Notes under the pieces: model-generated | Seen by the model: only the letters and a program-made list of their open reading frames with translations | Database searches by the model: none | Told to the model about the DNA's origin: nothing | NCBI RefSeq assembly: GCF_003096275.1 | Contig: NZ_QENQ01000001.1 | Coordinates: 1-64,000, forward strand | DNA length: 64,000 nucleotides | From: Sphingomonas pokkalii | GTDB taxonomy: Bacteria; Pseudomonadota; Alphaproteobacteria; Sphingomonadales; Sphingomonadaceae | Reading direction: 5' to 3' | Shown here: piece after piece, positions 26,654 through 33,865 of the stretch | How positions within the stretch are numbered: position 1 is the stretch's first letter | How the letters are laid out: every line of letters starts with the position of its first letter | Program-made: the position numbers and the translations under genes

Positions 26654-27277
26654 ATGCGCCTGATCCCCTTCCTGCTTTTGTGCACGCTTGCCGCCTGTTC
26701 CGGCGGCGGTGAGTCCGCTCCTGCGGAAAACAGCACAGCGCACGGCAACCAGATGTCCGCCGCGCCGGCGCCGCACCCCTCCCCGCGCCAACCGGCGCCG
26801 CTGGAACCGCTCACGCCGCCCGCGCCGGGCCAGCCGGGCGGGCTGCCCGACGACCGCACGCCCGTCAGCGAAGCGCCGTTCACGCCGGACAGCGCACAGG
26901 GTGCCGCGAATATCGTCCAGACCTATTATGCCCTGATCGAGGCGCGCCGCTATGCCGAGGCCTGGGCACTGTGGAGCGATGGCGGCCGCGCCTCCGGCGG
27001 CGATGCCGCGCAATTCGCCGCGCGTTTCGCTCCCTATTCGGAATATCACGCCAATATCGGCGCGCCGGGGCAGATCGAAGCGGGCGCCGGGCAGCGCTAT
27101 GTCACCGTGCCGGTGCAGATCTATGCCCGTATCAAGGCGAGCGGCAAGCCATTCTACCAGTTGGGCGACGTGACGCTCCACCGCACCGGCGACATCGACG
27201 GTGCCACGCCCGAGCAGCGCCAATGGCGGATCCGGGCGATCAAGTTCCAGGGCGACCCCGGCAAGCCGGCGCAATAG
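26654..27277 (+). CDS. Hypothetical lipoprotein with a proline-rich linker
   Basis: The 207-residue product has a lipobox (TLAAC, Cys15) and a Pro/Ala-rich linker of about 60 residues. A folded domain follows (AANIVQTYYALIEARRYAEAWALW, then YVTVPVQIYARIKASG and WRIRAIKFQG) that looks like an NTF2-like alpha/beta fold. It is probably anchored in the outer membrane facing the periplasm. ATG 26654 is preceded by GAGGAAA. An EcfG-type promoter immediately upstream suggests stress induction. Function unknown. Confidence 0.78.
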   Translation: MRLIPFLLLCTLAACSGGGESAPAENSTAHGNQMSAAPAPHPSPRQPAPLEPLTPPAPGQPGGLPDDRTPVSEAPFTPDSAQGAANIVQTYYALIEARRYAEAWALWSDGGRASGGDAAQFAARFAPYSEYHANIGAPGQIEAGAGQRYVTVPVQIYARIKASGKPFYQLGDVTLHRTGDIDGATPEQRQWRIRAIKFQGDPGKPAQ

Positions 27278-27304
27278 CTTTGCCTCGCGCGCTTCGGCGC
27301 TACA

Positions 27305-27721
27305 ATGATGCCCATGGCCCGATTTGCGCGCATCATCACCGCCAGCCCCGCCGATATCGACGAACTGGGGCATGTGAACAACGCCGTCTGGGTCGCGTGG
27401 ATTCAGGATCTCGCCGTCGCGCATTGGAACGCGCTGGCGACCGCGGCGGAGCGCGATGCCTGCATCTGGGTCGTGACGCGGCACGAGATCGATTATCGCG
27501 GCAATCTTCGCGTAGGCGAGACGGTGACCGCCGAGACCTGGGTACCCGATCCGCCGCGCGGGGCGCGGTTCGACCGGCAGGTTCGTTTCCTGTCGGCGCA
27601 GGGGAAGGTGCTGGTCGCGGCCGTGACCAGTTGGGCGCTGATCGATCGCGCCAGCGGACGGCTGATGCGAGTGCCGGCAGACATGGCCGAGCGGTTCCGC
27701 GAGGGGCCGGCGACCTCCTGA
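27305..27721 (+). CDS. Acyl-CoA thioesterase (hotdog fold, YbgC/4HBT-like)
   Basis: This is a single-hotdog thioesterase that would release fatty or aromatic acids from CoA or ACP. In the 138-residue protein the motif DIDELGHVNNAVWVAWIQD holds the catalytic Asp/His/Asn region typical of 4-hydroxybenzoyl-CoA thioesterase relatives. ITRHEIDYRG-type strands follow (WVVTRHEIDYRGNL). Start codons at 27305, 27308 (another frame) and 27314 are possible and no clear ribosome site decides; I give the longest. Confidence 0.85.
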   Translation: MMPMARFARIITASPADIDELGHVNNAVWVAWIQDLAVAHWNALATAAERDACIWVVTRHEIDYRGNLRVGETVTAETWVPDPPRGARFDRQVRFLSAQGKVLVAAVTSWALIDRASGRLMRVPADMAERFREGPATS

Positions 27722-27793
27722 ACAGGCGCGGCGCCGGAGCGCGATCTCTGACGAAGCGAGTCGCTGGCGCGACGGACCGTGGTTCGCGCCTGT
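27722..27793. repeat. Long inverted repeat between thioesterase and extensin-like genes
   Basis: ACAGGCGCG at 27722-27730 and CGCGCCTGT at 27785-27793 are perfect inverted copies, enclosing 54 bases that hold further short symmetry (GCGAGTCGC). The RNA could fold as a branched hairpin in the 98-base gap. No T-run follows. Confidence 0.5.
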
Positions 27794-27819
27794 CCGAATT
27801 TCGCCTATCGTGCCTGGCG

Positions 27820-28512
27820 ATGGCTTCCTGGCGCGTTCCCGCTTCGCTGGCAGTAATGGCGCTGCCGCTGCTTCTTTCCGCGTGTCTGTTCGGTAGCGGC
27901 GGCGGCGAGAAGCGGCCGGCACCGATCCGTGAACGAGCCAAGGGGCCGATCACGCTGCACGGCCCCACGCCACGCGAAACGCAGCAATGCTTCACCGATC
28001 TCTCGCGCAGCGGCATCCGCTACAGCCCAATACCCGATCGCGATTTCGGCGGCGGCTGCGTGGTGCTCGGCGCGGTCCAGCTGCTTGATATCGGCGTGCC
28101 GGTCAGCGGGATCAAATCGATGCGCTGCCCGCTCGCCCGTGCCTTTGCCGGCTGGGTACGATTCGCCGTAGCCCCCGCGGCGCGGCAGATTCTGGGCAGC
28201 GATCTGGTCCGGGTGGAAAGCTTCGGCACCTATGCCTGCCGGGCCATTGTCGGTCGGCCCGAATCCGCCACCAAATTATCCGAACACGGGCTGGCCAATG
28301 CGATAGACATTTCCGGCTTCGTCCTGAAGGACGGCCGGCGCATCACCATCCTGCGCGACTGGCAATCGTCGGATCCGGACGTGCACCGCTTCCTGGAGGC
28401 GGTGCACGGATCGGCCTGCAAGCGCTTCGCGACCGTGCTGAGCCCGCGCTACAACGCCGCCCATCGCGACCATCTGCACTTCGACATGGGCCGCGGCCCC
28501 TTCTGCGCTTGA
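27820..28512 (+). CDS. Extensin-like family lipoprotein
   Basis: The 230-residue product has a lipobox (LLSAC, Cys22) and then the Extensin-like C-terminal domain common in alphaproteobacteria. Family blocks are CFTDLSRSGIRYSPIPD, GGCVVLGAVQL, SEHGLANAIDISGFVLKDG and the C-terminal AAHRDHLHFDMGRG. The SEHGLANAIDI and HRDHLHFD motifs carry His and Asp residues spaced like those of M15-type peptidases, so a role in cell-wall metabolism is plausible but unproven. A hairpin overlaps the stop codon. Confidence 0.85.
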   Translation: MASWRVPASLAVMALPLLLSACLFGSGGGEKRPAPIRERAKGPITLHGPTPRETQQCFTDLSRSGIRYSPIPDRDFGGGCVVLGAVQLLDIGVPVSGIKSMRCPLARAFAGWVRFAVAPAARQILGSDLVRVESFGTYACRAIVGRPESATKLSEHGLANAIDISGFVLKDGRRITILRDWQSSDPDVHRFLEAVHGSACKRFATVLSPRYNAAHRDHLHFDMGRGPFCA

Positions 28513-28526
28513 CGCTTTTCAAGCGC
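28505..28526 (+). terminator. Hairpin over the stop of the extensin-like gene
   Basis: GCGCTTGA at 28505-28512 (including the stop codon) pairs perfectly with TCAAGCGC at 28519-28526. No T-run follows, so it may be a weak terminator or a transcript-end stabiliser. Confidence 0.4.
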
Positions 28527-28551
28527 GGCGGAACGGCCTAATCGACCATCA

Positions 28552-29427
28552 ATGAGTGACACGAGAGTCCCGTCGCGCGTGTTTCGCCCTGCCCAGCAGG
28601 AAGCCGAAAGCGCCAACACCGCCACCGGCACCCCGCAGACCGAACATCCCGCCTATCGGCTGGCATTCCAGGACATGGACTTCCTGCTGCGCGAGGATCT
28701 GCGGCCGATCCGCTTCCAGCTGGAGCTGCTGAAGCCGCAGCTGCTGCTCGACGAAGCGAACATCGCCTCCACCTTCGTGATCTATGGATCGGCCCGCATC
28801 CCGGAGCCGGCCAAGGCCGAAGCCGTGCTGGCACTGGCCGAAACCGATCAGCAGAAGCGGATCGCCAACAGCCTGGTCGCCAAGTCCAAATATTATGATG
28901 TCGCCCGCCGGCTGGGGCAGATCGCCAGCAACTTCCCGCTCGATGCCGCCGGCAAGCGCCACTTCGTCGTCACCTCGGGCGGCGGCCCGTCGATCATGGA
29001 AGCGGCGAACCGCGGCGCGCGCGACGTGGGGGCGGAGACGATCGGCCTGAACATCGTGCTGCCGCACGAACAGGCGCCCAACCCCTATGTCACCCCGGGG
29101 CTGAGCATGCAGTTCCACTATTTCGCGCTCAGGAAGATGCACTTCCTGCTCCATGCGCGGGCGGTGGCGGTGTTCCCGGGCGGGTTCGGCACGTTCGACG
29201 AGAGCTTCGAGCTGCTCACGCTGATCCAGACCGGCAAGGTCGATCCGATCCCGGTGCTGTTCTACGGCAAGGAATTCTGGAACCGCGTCGTCAATTTCGA
29301 GGCGCTGTGCGACGAAGGCGTGATCTCGCCGCGCGACCTGAACCTGTTCCACTTCTGCGAAACCGCGGAAGAGGGCTGGGAGATCGTGCAGGATTTCTGG
29401 CGCAACAAGGAAAAGCCGGCCGCCTGA
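28552..29427 (+). CDS. LOG-family nucleoside monophosphate phosphoribohydrolase
   Basis: LOG proteins cut nucleoside 5'-monophosphates to free base and ribose phosphate; plant-type members release cytokinins. The 291-residue protein has the Rossmann-like block VIYGSARIPEP, the SGGGPSIMEAANRGARD loop and the family signature PGGFGTFDESFELLTL. A 75-residue N-terminal extension (YRLAFQDMDFLLREDLRPIRFQLELLKPQ) marks the longer bacterial group, which mostly act as AMP- or pyrimidine-nucleotide nucleosidases. The substrate is not certain. Confidence 0.88.
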   Translation: MSDTRVPSRVFRPAQQEAESANTATGTPQTEHPAYRLAFQDMDFLLREDLRPIRFQLELLKPQLLLDEANIASTFVIYGSARIPEPAKAEAVLALAETDQQKRIANSLVAKSKYYDVARRLGQIASNFPLDAAGKRHFVVTSGGGPSIMEAANRGARDVGAETIGLNIVLPHEQAPNPYVTPGLSMQFHYFALRKMHFLLHARAVAVFPGGFGTFDESFELLTLIQTGKVDPIPVLFYGKEFWNRVVNFEALCDEGVISPRDLNLFHFCETAEEGWEIVQDFWRNKEKPAA

Positions 29428-29437
29428 TCGCGGCCCG

Positions 29438-30463
29438 CTATTCCCATATCCGATCGAACCGCGCACCCAGGCCGGTGAGCAATTCATATTGCGAGAGTCC
29501 GCTCAGCGCCGCGGTTTCGGGCAGGTCATAATCGATCGCTACCCAGTCGCCCTCGCCCAGCGACGGGGCGGCATCGACGCACAACGCGGTCAGGTCCATC
29601 GACACGCGACCGACCACCGGCAATGCCGCCTCCCCCGCCCGGCCGCAACCGCGATTCGAGAAGCAGCGCAGATAGCCATCGGCATAGCCGAGGTTGAGGA
29701 TCGCCACCTCCATCTCGCGCGGCGCGGTATAGGTGGCGTTGTAGCCGATCGTCTCCCCGGCGGCGACGCGACGGCGCTGGAGGATCTGCGCCTCGGGCGT
29801 GACGACCTGGCGGATGCCGGCATGGCCGCTGCGATAGCGCCCGCCATACAGCGCGATGCCGGGCCGGGTGAGATCAAAATGATAGTCCGGCCCCAGCGCG
29901 ATGCCGGCGCTGTTCGCCAGGCTCATCCGCCGCGCGGAGGTGCGGCCGGCCATGGCGGCGAAGCGATCGCGCTGACGGGCGTTGAGCGGCACCTCTTCGT
30001 CGGCGGAGACGAGGTGGCTCAGCAGCGTGTCGATCTCCAGCCCGTCGAGCAGCCCCGCGCTCACCTGTTCGGGGGCGACGCCCAGGCGGTTCATGCCGGT
30101 ATCGACCATCACGTCGCATCCCCCTCCACCGGCTTCGCGCCAGCGCCGCACCTGTTCGGCACTGGCGAGCACCGGGCGGGCATTGGGCGGGCGATCGGCC
30201 ATGTCTTCGGCACGCACGCCATGCAGAACGGAAACGGCGACGCCCAGATCGGCAAGCTCCCTCGCCTCGGCCCAGGTGGCGACGAAGAAATCGCGGCATC
30301 CCGCCGCCGCCAACCGCGCCGCCACGCCGCGGGCGCCCAGGCCGTATCCGTTCGCCTTCACTGCGGCACCGCACGCCGCGCGGCCGCTAAGGCCGGCGAG
30401 CAACGTCCAGTTCGCGGCAAGGGCGGCGGCATCCAGCCGCAGGCGCAGGGGAGAGCAGTTCAT
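29438..30463 (-). CDS. alr: Alanine racemase
   Basis: This PLP enzyme makes D-alanine for peptidoglycan. The 341-residue protein has Lys36 in AAVKANGYGLGA for the cofactor, and the catalytic Tyr in TIGYNATY. TGMNRLG and the C-terminal block SMDLTALCVD are also typical. It is a little shorter than the usual 360 residues but has all domains. It ends 10 bases from the convergent LOG gene and starts next to the end of the MHS transporter gene. Confidence 0.95.
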   Translation of the reverse strand: MNCSPLRLRLDAAALAANWTLLAGLSGRAACGAAVKANGYGLGARGVAARLAAAGCRDFFVATWAEARELADLGVAVSVLHGVRAEDMADRPPNARPVLASAEQVRRWREAGGGGCDVMVDTGMNRLGVAPEQVSAGLLDGLEIDTLLSHLVSADEEVPLNARQRDRFAAMAGRTSARRMSLANSAGIALGPDYHFDLTRPGIALYGGRYRSGHAGIRQVVTPEAQILQRRRVAAGETIGYNATYTAPREMEVAILNLGYADGYLRCFSNRGCGRAGEAALPVVGRVSMDLTALCVDAAPSLGEGDWVAIDYDLPETAALSGLSQYELLTGLGARFDRIWE

Positions 30464-30473
30464 CCCCCGCCGG

Positions 30474-32060
30474 TTAGCGCCCCCGCCCGCGCAATGCCAC
30501 CGTCTCCTTCAGCCCCAGCATCGTCACCACCAGCGCCATCGCCACCACCGCCATCGTGTACCACAGCCCGGCGACCGGGTTGCCGGTGCGCGCGACGATA
30601 TATTGGCTGATGAACGGCAGGAAACCGCCGAAATAGCCAGTGCCGATATGATAGGGGATCGACATGGAAGAATAGCGGATGCGCGACGGGAACATTTCGC
30701 TGAGCAGTGCCGCCACCGGGCCGAAGGTCGCGCCGCACAGCGCCATCAGCACCGTCATCGCCACCAGGATCATCGCGATGTCGATCGCCGCCGGCACGAT
30801 ACGATCGAAATTATAGCCCGCATCCTTCAACGCGGCATCCACCGCAGCGGGATCGGTCTGCTGCACCACCTGCCCGCCAATCGTGACGACGACACTGGGC
30901 GCCTTCTGCGTCGTGTAGACTACGCCGCGCTTCGACAGATGATCGAGCATCCGGCCGCACGCATCGGCCTGGGTCGGCGCGAACGGATCATAGGCGCAAT
31001 GCGGACCGAACACGACCACCGGCGCACGGATCGCCGCCTTGGCGAGCCCCGGATTGGCAGCACTGCCGATGACGTAGAAGCAGGGGAACAGCAGCAGCAG
31101 CGTGAGCGCATAGCCGATCGCGATCGGCGGCTTGCGGCCGACCGTGTCCGAAATCTTGCCGAACAAGATGAAGAAGCCGACACCGATCATCGCGCCGGCG
31201 CCCGTGATCAGTTGTGCCGCCGTCTGGTCCAGCCGCATCGGACCGGACAGGAAGGACAGCACCGAAAACATCGCGGTGTACCAGATCACGGTCAGCCCGG
31301 CCGCGATGCCGAACAGCGCGACGAACAGCCGCCTTTTGTTGCCCGGATAGGTGAAGCTTTCGAGGAACGGATTCCCGGCCGTCTCGCCCGCTTCCTTCAT
31401 CGCCTTGAACACAGGGCTCTCGGACAGCTTGAGGCGCATCCACAGCGAAATACCGAGCAGGACCAGCGAGAACAGGAACGGCAGCCGCCAGCCCCAGGCG
31501 TCCCAGACGGCGGCGAACCCCAGCTTGAACAGCAGCACCACCACCAGGCTCAGGATGAAGCCGCCAACCACACTCGCCTGGATGAAGCTGGTGTGGAAGC
31601 CGGCGCGGCCCGGCGGGGAATGCTCGGCGACATAGATCGCCGCGCCGCCATATTCGCCACCCAGCGCCAGACCCTGCGCCACCCGCAGCAGCAGGATCAG
31701 GATCGGCGCCGCCGCCCCGATCGTCGCATAGCCCGGTACCAGCCCGATGCCGGCGGTCGCGAGGCCCATCACGGTGATCGTGACGAGGAAGGTGTATTTC
31801 CGCCCCATCCGATCGCCCAGAAACCCGAATAGCACCGCGCCGAGCGGCCGGAACCCGAACCCCACCGCAAAGGTGGCCCAGGACAGCAATGTCGCCAGCG
31901 TTTCGTTGCCGGAGGGGAAGAAGGTGCGCCCCAGAATGCCGGTGGCGGTCAGCGTGCCCCAGATAAAGAAATCATACCATTCAAAAACGGTCCCCAGCGA
32001 CGACGCGCCGATCACCATCCGCATCTCATCCGCCGTGGGTTCGCCAACCGCGTCCGTCAT
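30474..32060 (-). CDS. MFS transporter, metabolite:H+ symporter (MHS) family
   Basis: This is a proton-coupled uptake carrier related to ProP, KgtP and ShiA. The 528-residue protein begins with the MHS hallmark GTVFEWYDFFIWGTLT, and has GDRMGRKYTFLVTI in the first loop and LLLRVAQGLALGGEYGGAAIYV in helix 4. A periplasmic insert of about 90 residues between helices 9 and 10 (around DPFAPTQADACGRMLDHLSKRG) is larger than in KgtP. The ligand is probably a carboxylate or betaine. AGGTAGAG precedes ATG 32060. Confidence 0.9.
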   Translation of the reverse strand: MTDAVGEPTADEMRMVIGASSLGTVFEWYDFFIWGTLTATGILGRTFFPSGNETLATLLSWATFAVGFGFRPLGAVLFGFLGDRMGRKYTFLVTITVMGLATAGIGLVPGYATIGAAAPILILLLRVAQGLALGGEYGGAAIYVAEHSPPGRAGFHTSFIQASVVGGFILSLVVVLLFKLGFAAVWDAWGWRLPFLFSLVLLGISLWMRLKLSESPVFKAMKEAGETAGNPFLESFTYPGNKRRLFVALFGIAAGLTVIWYTAMFSVLSFLSGPMRLDQTAAQLITGAGAMIGVGFFILFGKISDTVGRKPPIAIGYALTLLLLFPCFYVIGSAANPGLAKAAIRAPVVVFGPHCAYDPFAPTQADACGRMLDHLSKRGVVYTTQKAPSVVVTIGGQVVQQTDPAAVDAALKDAGYNFDRIVPAAIDIAMILVAMTVLMALCGATFGPVAALLSEMFPSRIRYSSMSIPYHIGTGYFGGFLPFISQYIVARTGNPVAGLWYTMAVVAMALVVTMLGLKETVALRGRGR

Positions 32061-32487
32061 CTCTACCTCCCCTTGCCGACGGCGTTCTACAGCATTTGTG
32101 AAAACCGTCGAGCGGATGCGGCGAGTGCATGGGCAAGGCTCATGCGGAAAGAAACGCATCCGGTTCGCCCGGATAAGGCGGGGATCCTCGCGGATGGCCG
32201 ACCCCATCTGCGGCATCGCGTACATCTCGAGGGTTTTTCTACCAAGGTGCATTGAAACGGACCCATCCTGCCTCGCGCCGTCGTCCCGGCTTTCGCCGGG
32301 GACGGCTTGGAGAGTAGCGATGGGTTCATATCCCCGCAGCTTGGTTGTGCGACACTTTCCGCTGGGGATAATAGCGTCCGTTCCCGATCTTGTTCGGCGA
32401 CGACGGCCGTTTACTTCCGCGCCACTTTCCATGACCCCTAGTATCGAAGCATCGAAATCGATCACATCGAAATTAAGGGGCAAGACG
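32061..32487. other. 427-bp intergenic region with a REP-like hairpin
   Basis: No convincing gene is seen; short frames on both strands lack ribosome sites and sensible composition. The left part must carry the MHS-transporter promoter. A REP-like hairpin is at 32278-32305, flanked by GACCCATC and GATGGGTT in inverted order. The right part becomes more AT-rich toward the nuclease gene, whose ribosome site AAGGGG is at 32475-32480. Confidence 0.6.
32278..32305. repeat. REP-like palindromic hairpin
   Basis: CCGTCGTCCCGGC-TTTC-GCCGGGGACGG folds into a near-perfect stem with a four-base loop. It resembles the REP core CGTC-TCCCGG..CCGGGGACG common in sphingomonad intergenic DNA and is related in style to the element at 56172-56288. 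It lies between the transporter and the nuclease gene. Confidence 0.7.
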
Positions 32488-33621
32488 ATGCCAGGAGGCG
32501 ATACGCAACAATCTAAGCGGCGACGCCTAGGTTCGGCGCCGCATGGGGCAGCGCAACAACAGCGCGAACGCAGTTTGCCGAACCTGCGGGGACTGGATGA
32601 GACCCGCGCCAGCCTGAACGTCAGCCCCACGGTACGCGGCTTGGCAACAGACAGACAGATACTCAACGCGAAAAATGCGCGCGGCGAGTACGACTGGTCG
32701 AGCTTTCGTGGGACTTTGACGGATACGGACGAAACCAATGGCCGCGGAGAGCGGGGGGCGCGAACAGAAGGACGCGGTGCCGAAATTGAGGGGGGTCAAC
32801 ATGGAAAGTCCGTCGTCATCTGGGGCCCGATCGACCCTTCAAGTGGTGAAGGGACATCCATGAAGGCGACGATTGGCCCAGATCATAATCTTGGGTCACC
32901 GCCGACAAACGATGCAGCCAAAAAGAGGGTACAGGCCTTCAACATCATTTCTCCCGACAAGAATGCATACATTGCCGGTCATCTGTTGGCCGAAAAGCTC
33001 GGCGGCCCCGGTAGCGACCCTCGCAATCTGACCGCGATTACGCGCAGCGCAAATGCAGAGCATTCCACTGAAATTGAAAAGCCAGTCCGGAAAATGGTAA
33101 ACCTTGAAGGTTATTGGATGAATTATAGTGTTATCGTGGAATATAAAACGAAAAATATCAGATTAGATTCCCGTAAGGCACGTGCGCTTACCCAAATAGG
33201 CGCATCAGGAATAAAAGTTACACGCAATATTGCAAAAGTAATATATGCCAGCAAGCTTGAAACTTCCTGTTCTCAGTTAGATAACTCTGGAAAACCTGCT
33301 GGAAAACATTTTTCCGCAAATATCAATATTCCACCGCCCTCGGATAACACAAAGAGTGAAGCAGTCATCGCCTCCATAGGCGATTCCGACGATGGCAGCG
33401 ACGTCATCAAAACGAATATAGGTCACAGCGACCTGGTTCTAACGGAAACAAGTGAACTCCGATCAAGCGCTAATACTCGCGAAACGCTTGTAAAATATAT
33501 TGAAATACTTGAAGAACAAGTTAAGGCCGAGTATGACAGGGGATATCAGGACGGGTTACGTGCAAGAGAGGAACAAAATCCAACTGTTGGCCAAAAGCGA
33601 AAACACGAATATGTTTCGTAG
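32488..33621 (+). CDS. Putative DNA/RNA non-specific endonuclease (effector/toxin-like), AT-rich
   Basis: The 377-residue product has a nuclease-like core at 160-200: YIAGHLLAEKLGG, then DPRNLTAITRSANAEHS. This matches the His-Asn pattern of betabetaalpha-metal endonucleases (GHL...NL...AN), with His165 as likely catalytic residue and Asn180 and Asn189 as metal-site candidates. The N-terminal 130 residues are polar and disordered-looking; the C-terminal third ends in a coiled coil (YIEILEEQVKAEYDRGYQDGLRAREE). Basic clusters KRRR (10-13) and KRK (370-372) lie at the ends. There is no signal peptide. AAGGGG supports ATG 32488. Its 3' half is strikingly AT-rich (18 G/C of 60 in 33121-33180), unlike all neighbours, so it was probably acquired. 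No immunity gene is seen. Confidence 0.7.
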   Translation: MPGGDTQQSKRRRLGSAPHGAAQQQRERSLPNLRGLDETRASLNVSPTVRGLATDRQILNAKNARGEYDWSSFRGTLTDTDETNGRGERGARTEGRGAEIEGGQHGKSVVIWGPIDPSSGEGTSMKATIGPDHNLGSPPTNDAAKKRVQAFNIISPDKNAYIAGHLLAEKLGGPGSDPRNLTAITRSANAEHSTEIEKPVRKMVNLEGYWMNYSVIVEYKTKNIRLDSRKARALTQIGASGIKVTRNIAKVIYASKLETSCSQLDNSGKPAGKHFSANINIPPPSDNTKSEAVIASIGDSDDGSDVIKTNIGHSDLVLTETSELRSSANTRETLVKYIEILEEQVKAEYDRGYQDGLRAREEQNPTVGQKRKHEYVS

Positions 33622-33712
33622 CTATCTCGTCACGATCAATAGATTCGGGCATTACCGCTACAGCACGCCCATTCAAGCCCCTTTGGCAATGGCGCGTGGC
33701 ATCAATAGCTAG

Positions 33713-33805
33713 AGCATTTTCAAGTTGACCGTTTACGGTCAACGGCTCGGAAAATGTGGCAATCAACAACTTAGAGCGTCTTCACCCAAGGTGAAAACGC
33801 TCTAA
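33713..33805 (-). repeat. 93-bp dispersed repeat, copy 2
   Basis: This is the inverted copy of 8732-8824, differing at three of 93 positions. It lies between the end of the nuclease gene and the end of the convergent ABC-F gene. The palindrome TTGACCGT-TT-ACGGTCAA form and both outer stems are intact, so selection or recent spread has kept the fold. Confidence 0.9.
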
Positions 33806-33865
33806 GCGCGCACTCCTATCGCCGTGGGCGCGCGCGGCATTCTATCTGGAAGAAGGGCTGGCACA

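Noticed and set aside
33500..33712. 70-codon frame after the nuclease, considered as an immunity gene
   Set aside because: It overlaps the nuclease gene in another frame, has no ribosome site and no sensible composition.
33521..33769. 82-codon minus-strand frame through the 93-bp repeat
   Set aside because: The same peptide piece appears at copy 1 only because the repeat is duplicated; it is not a conserved protein.
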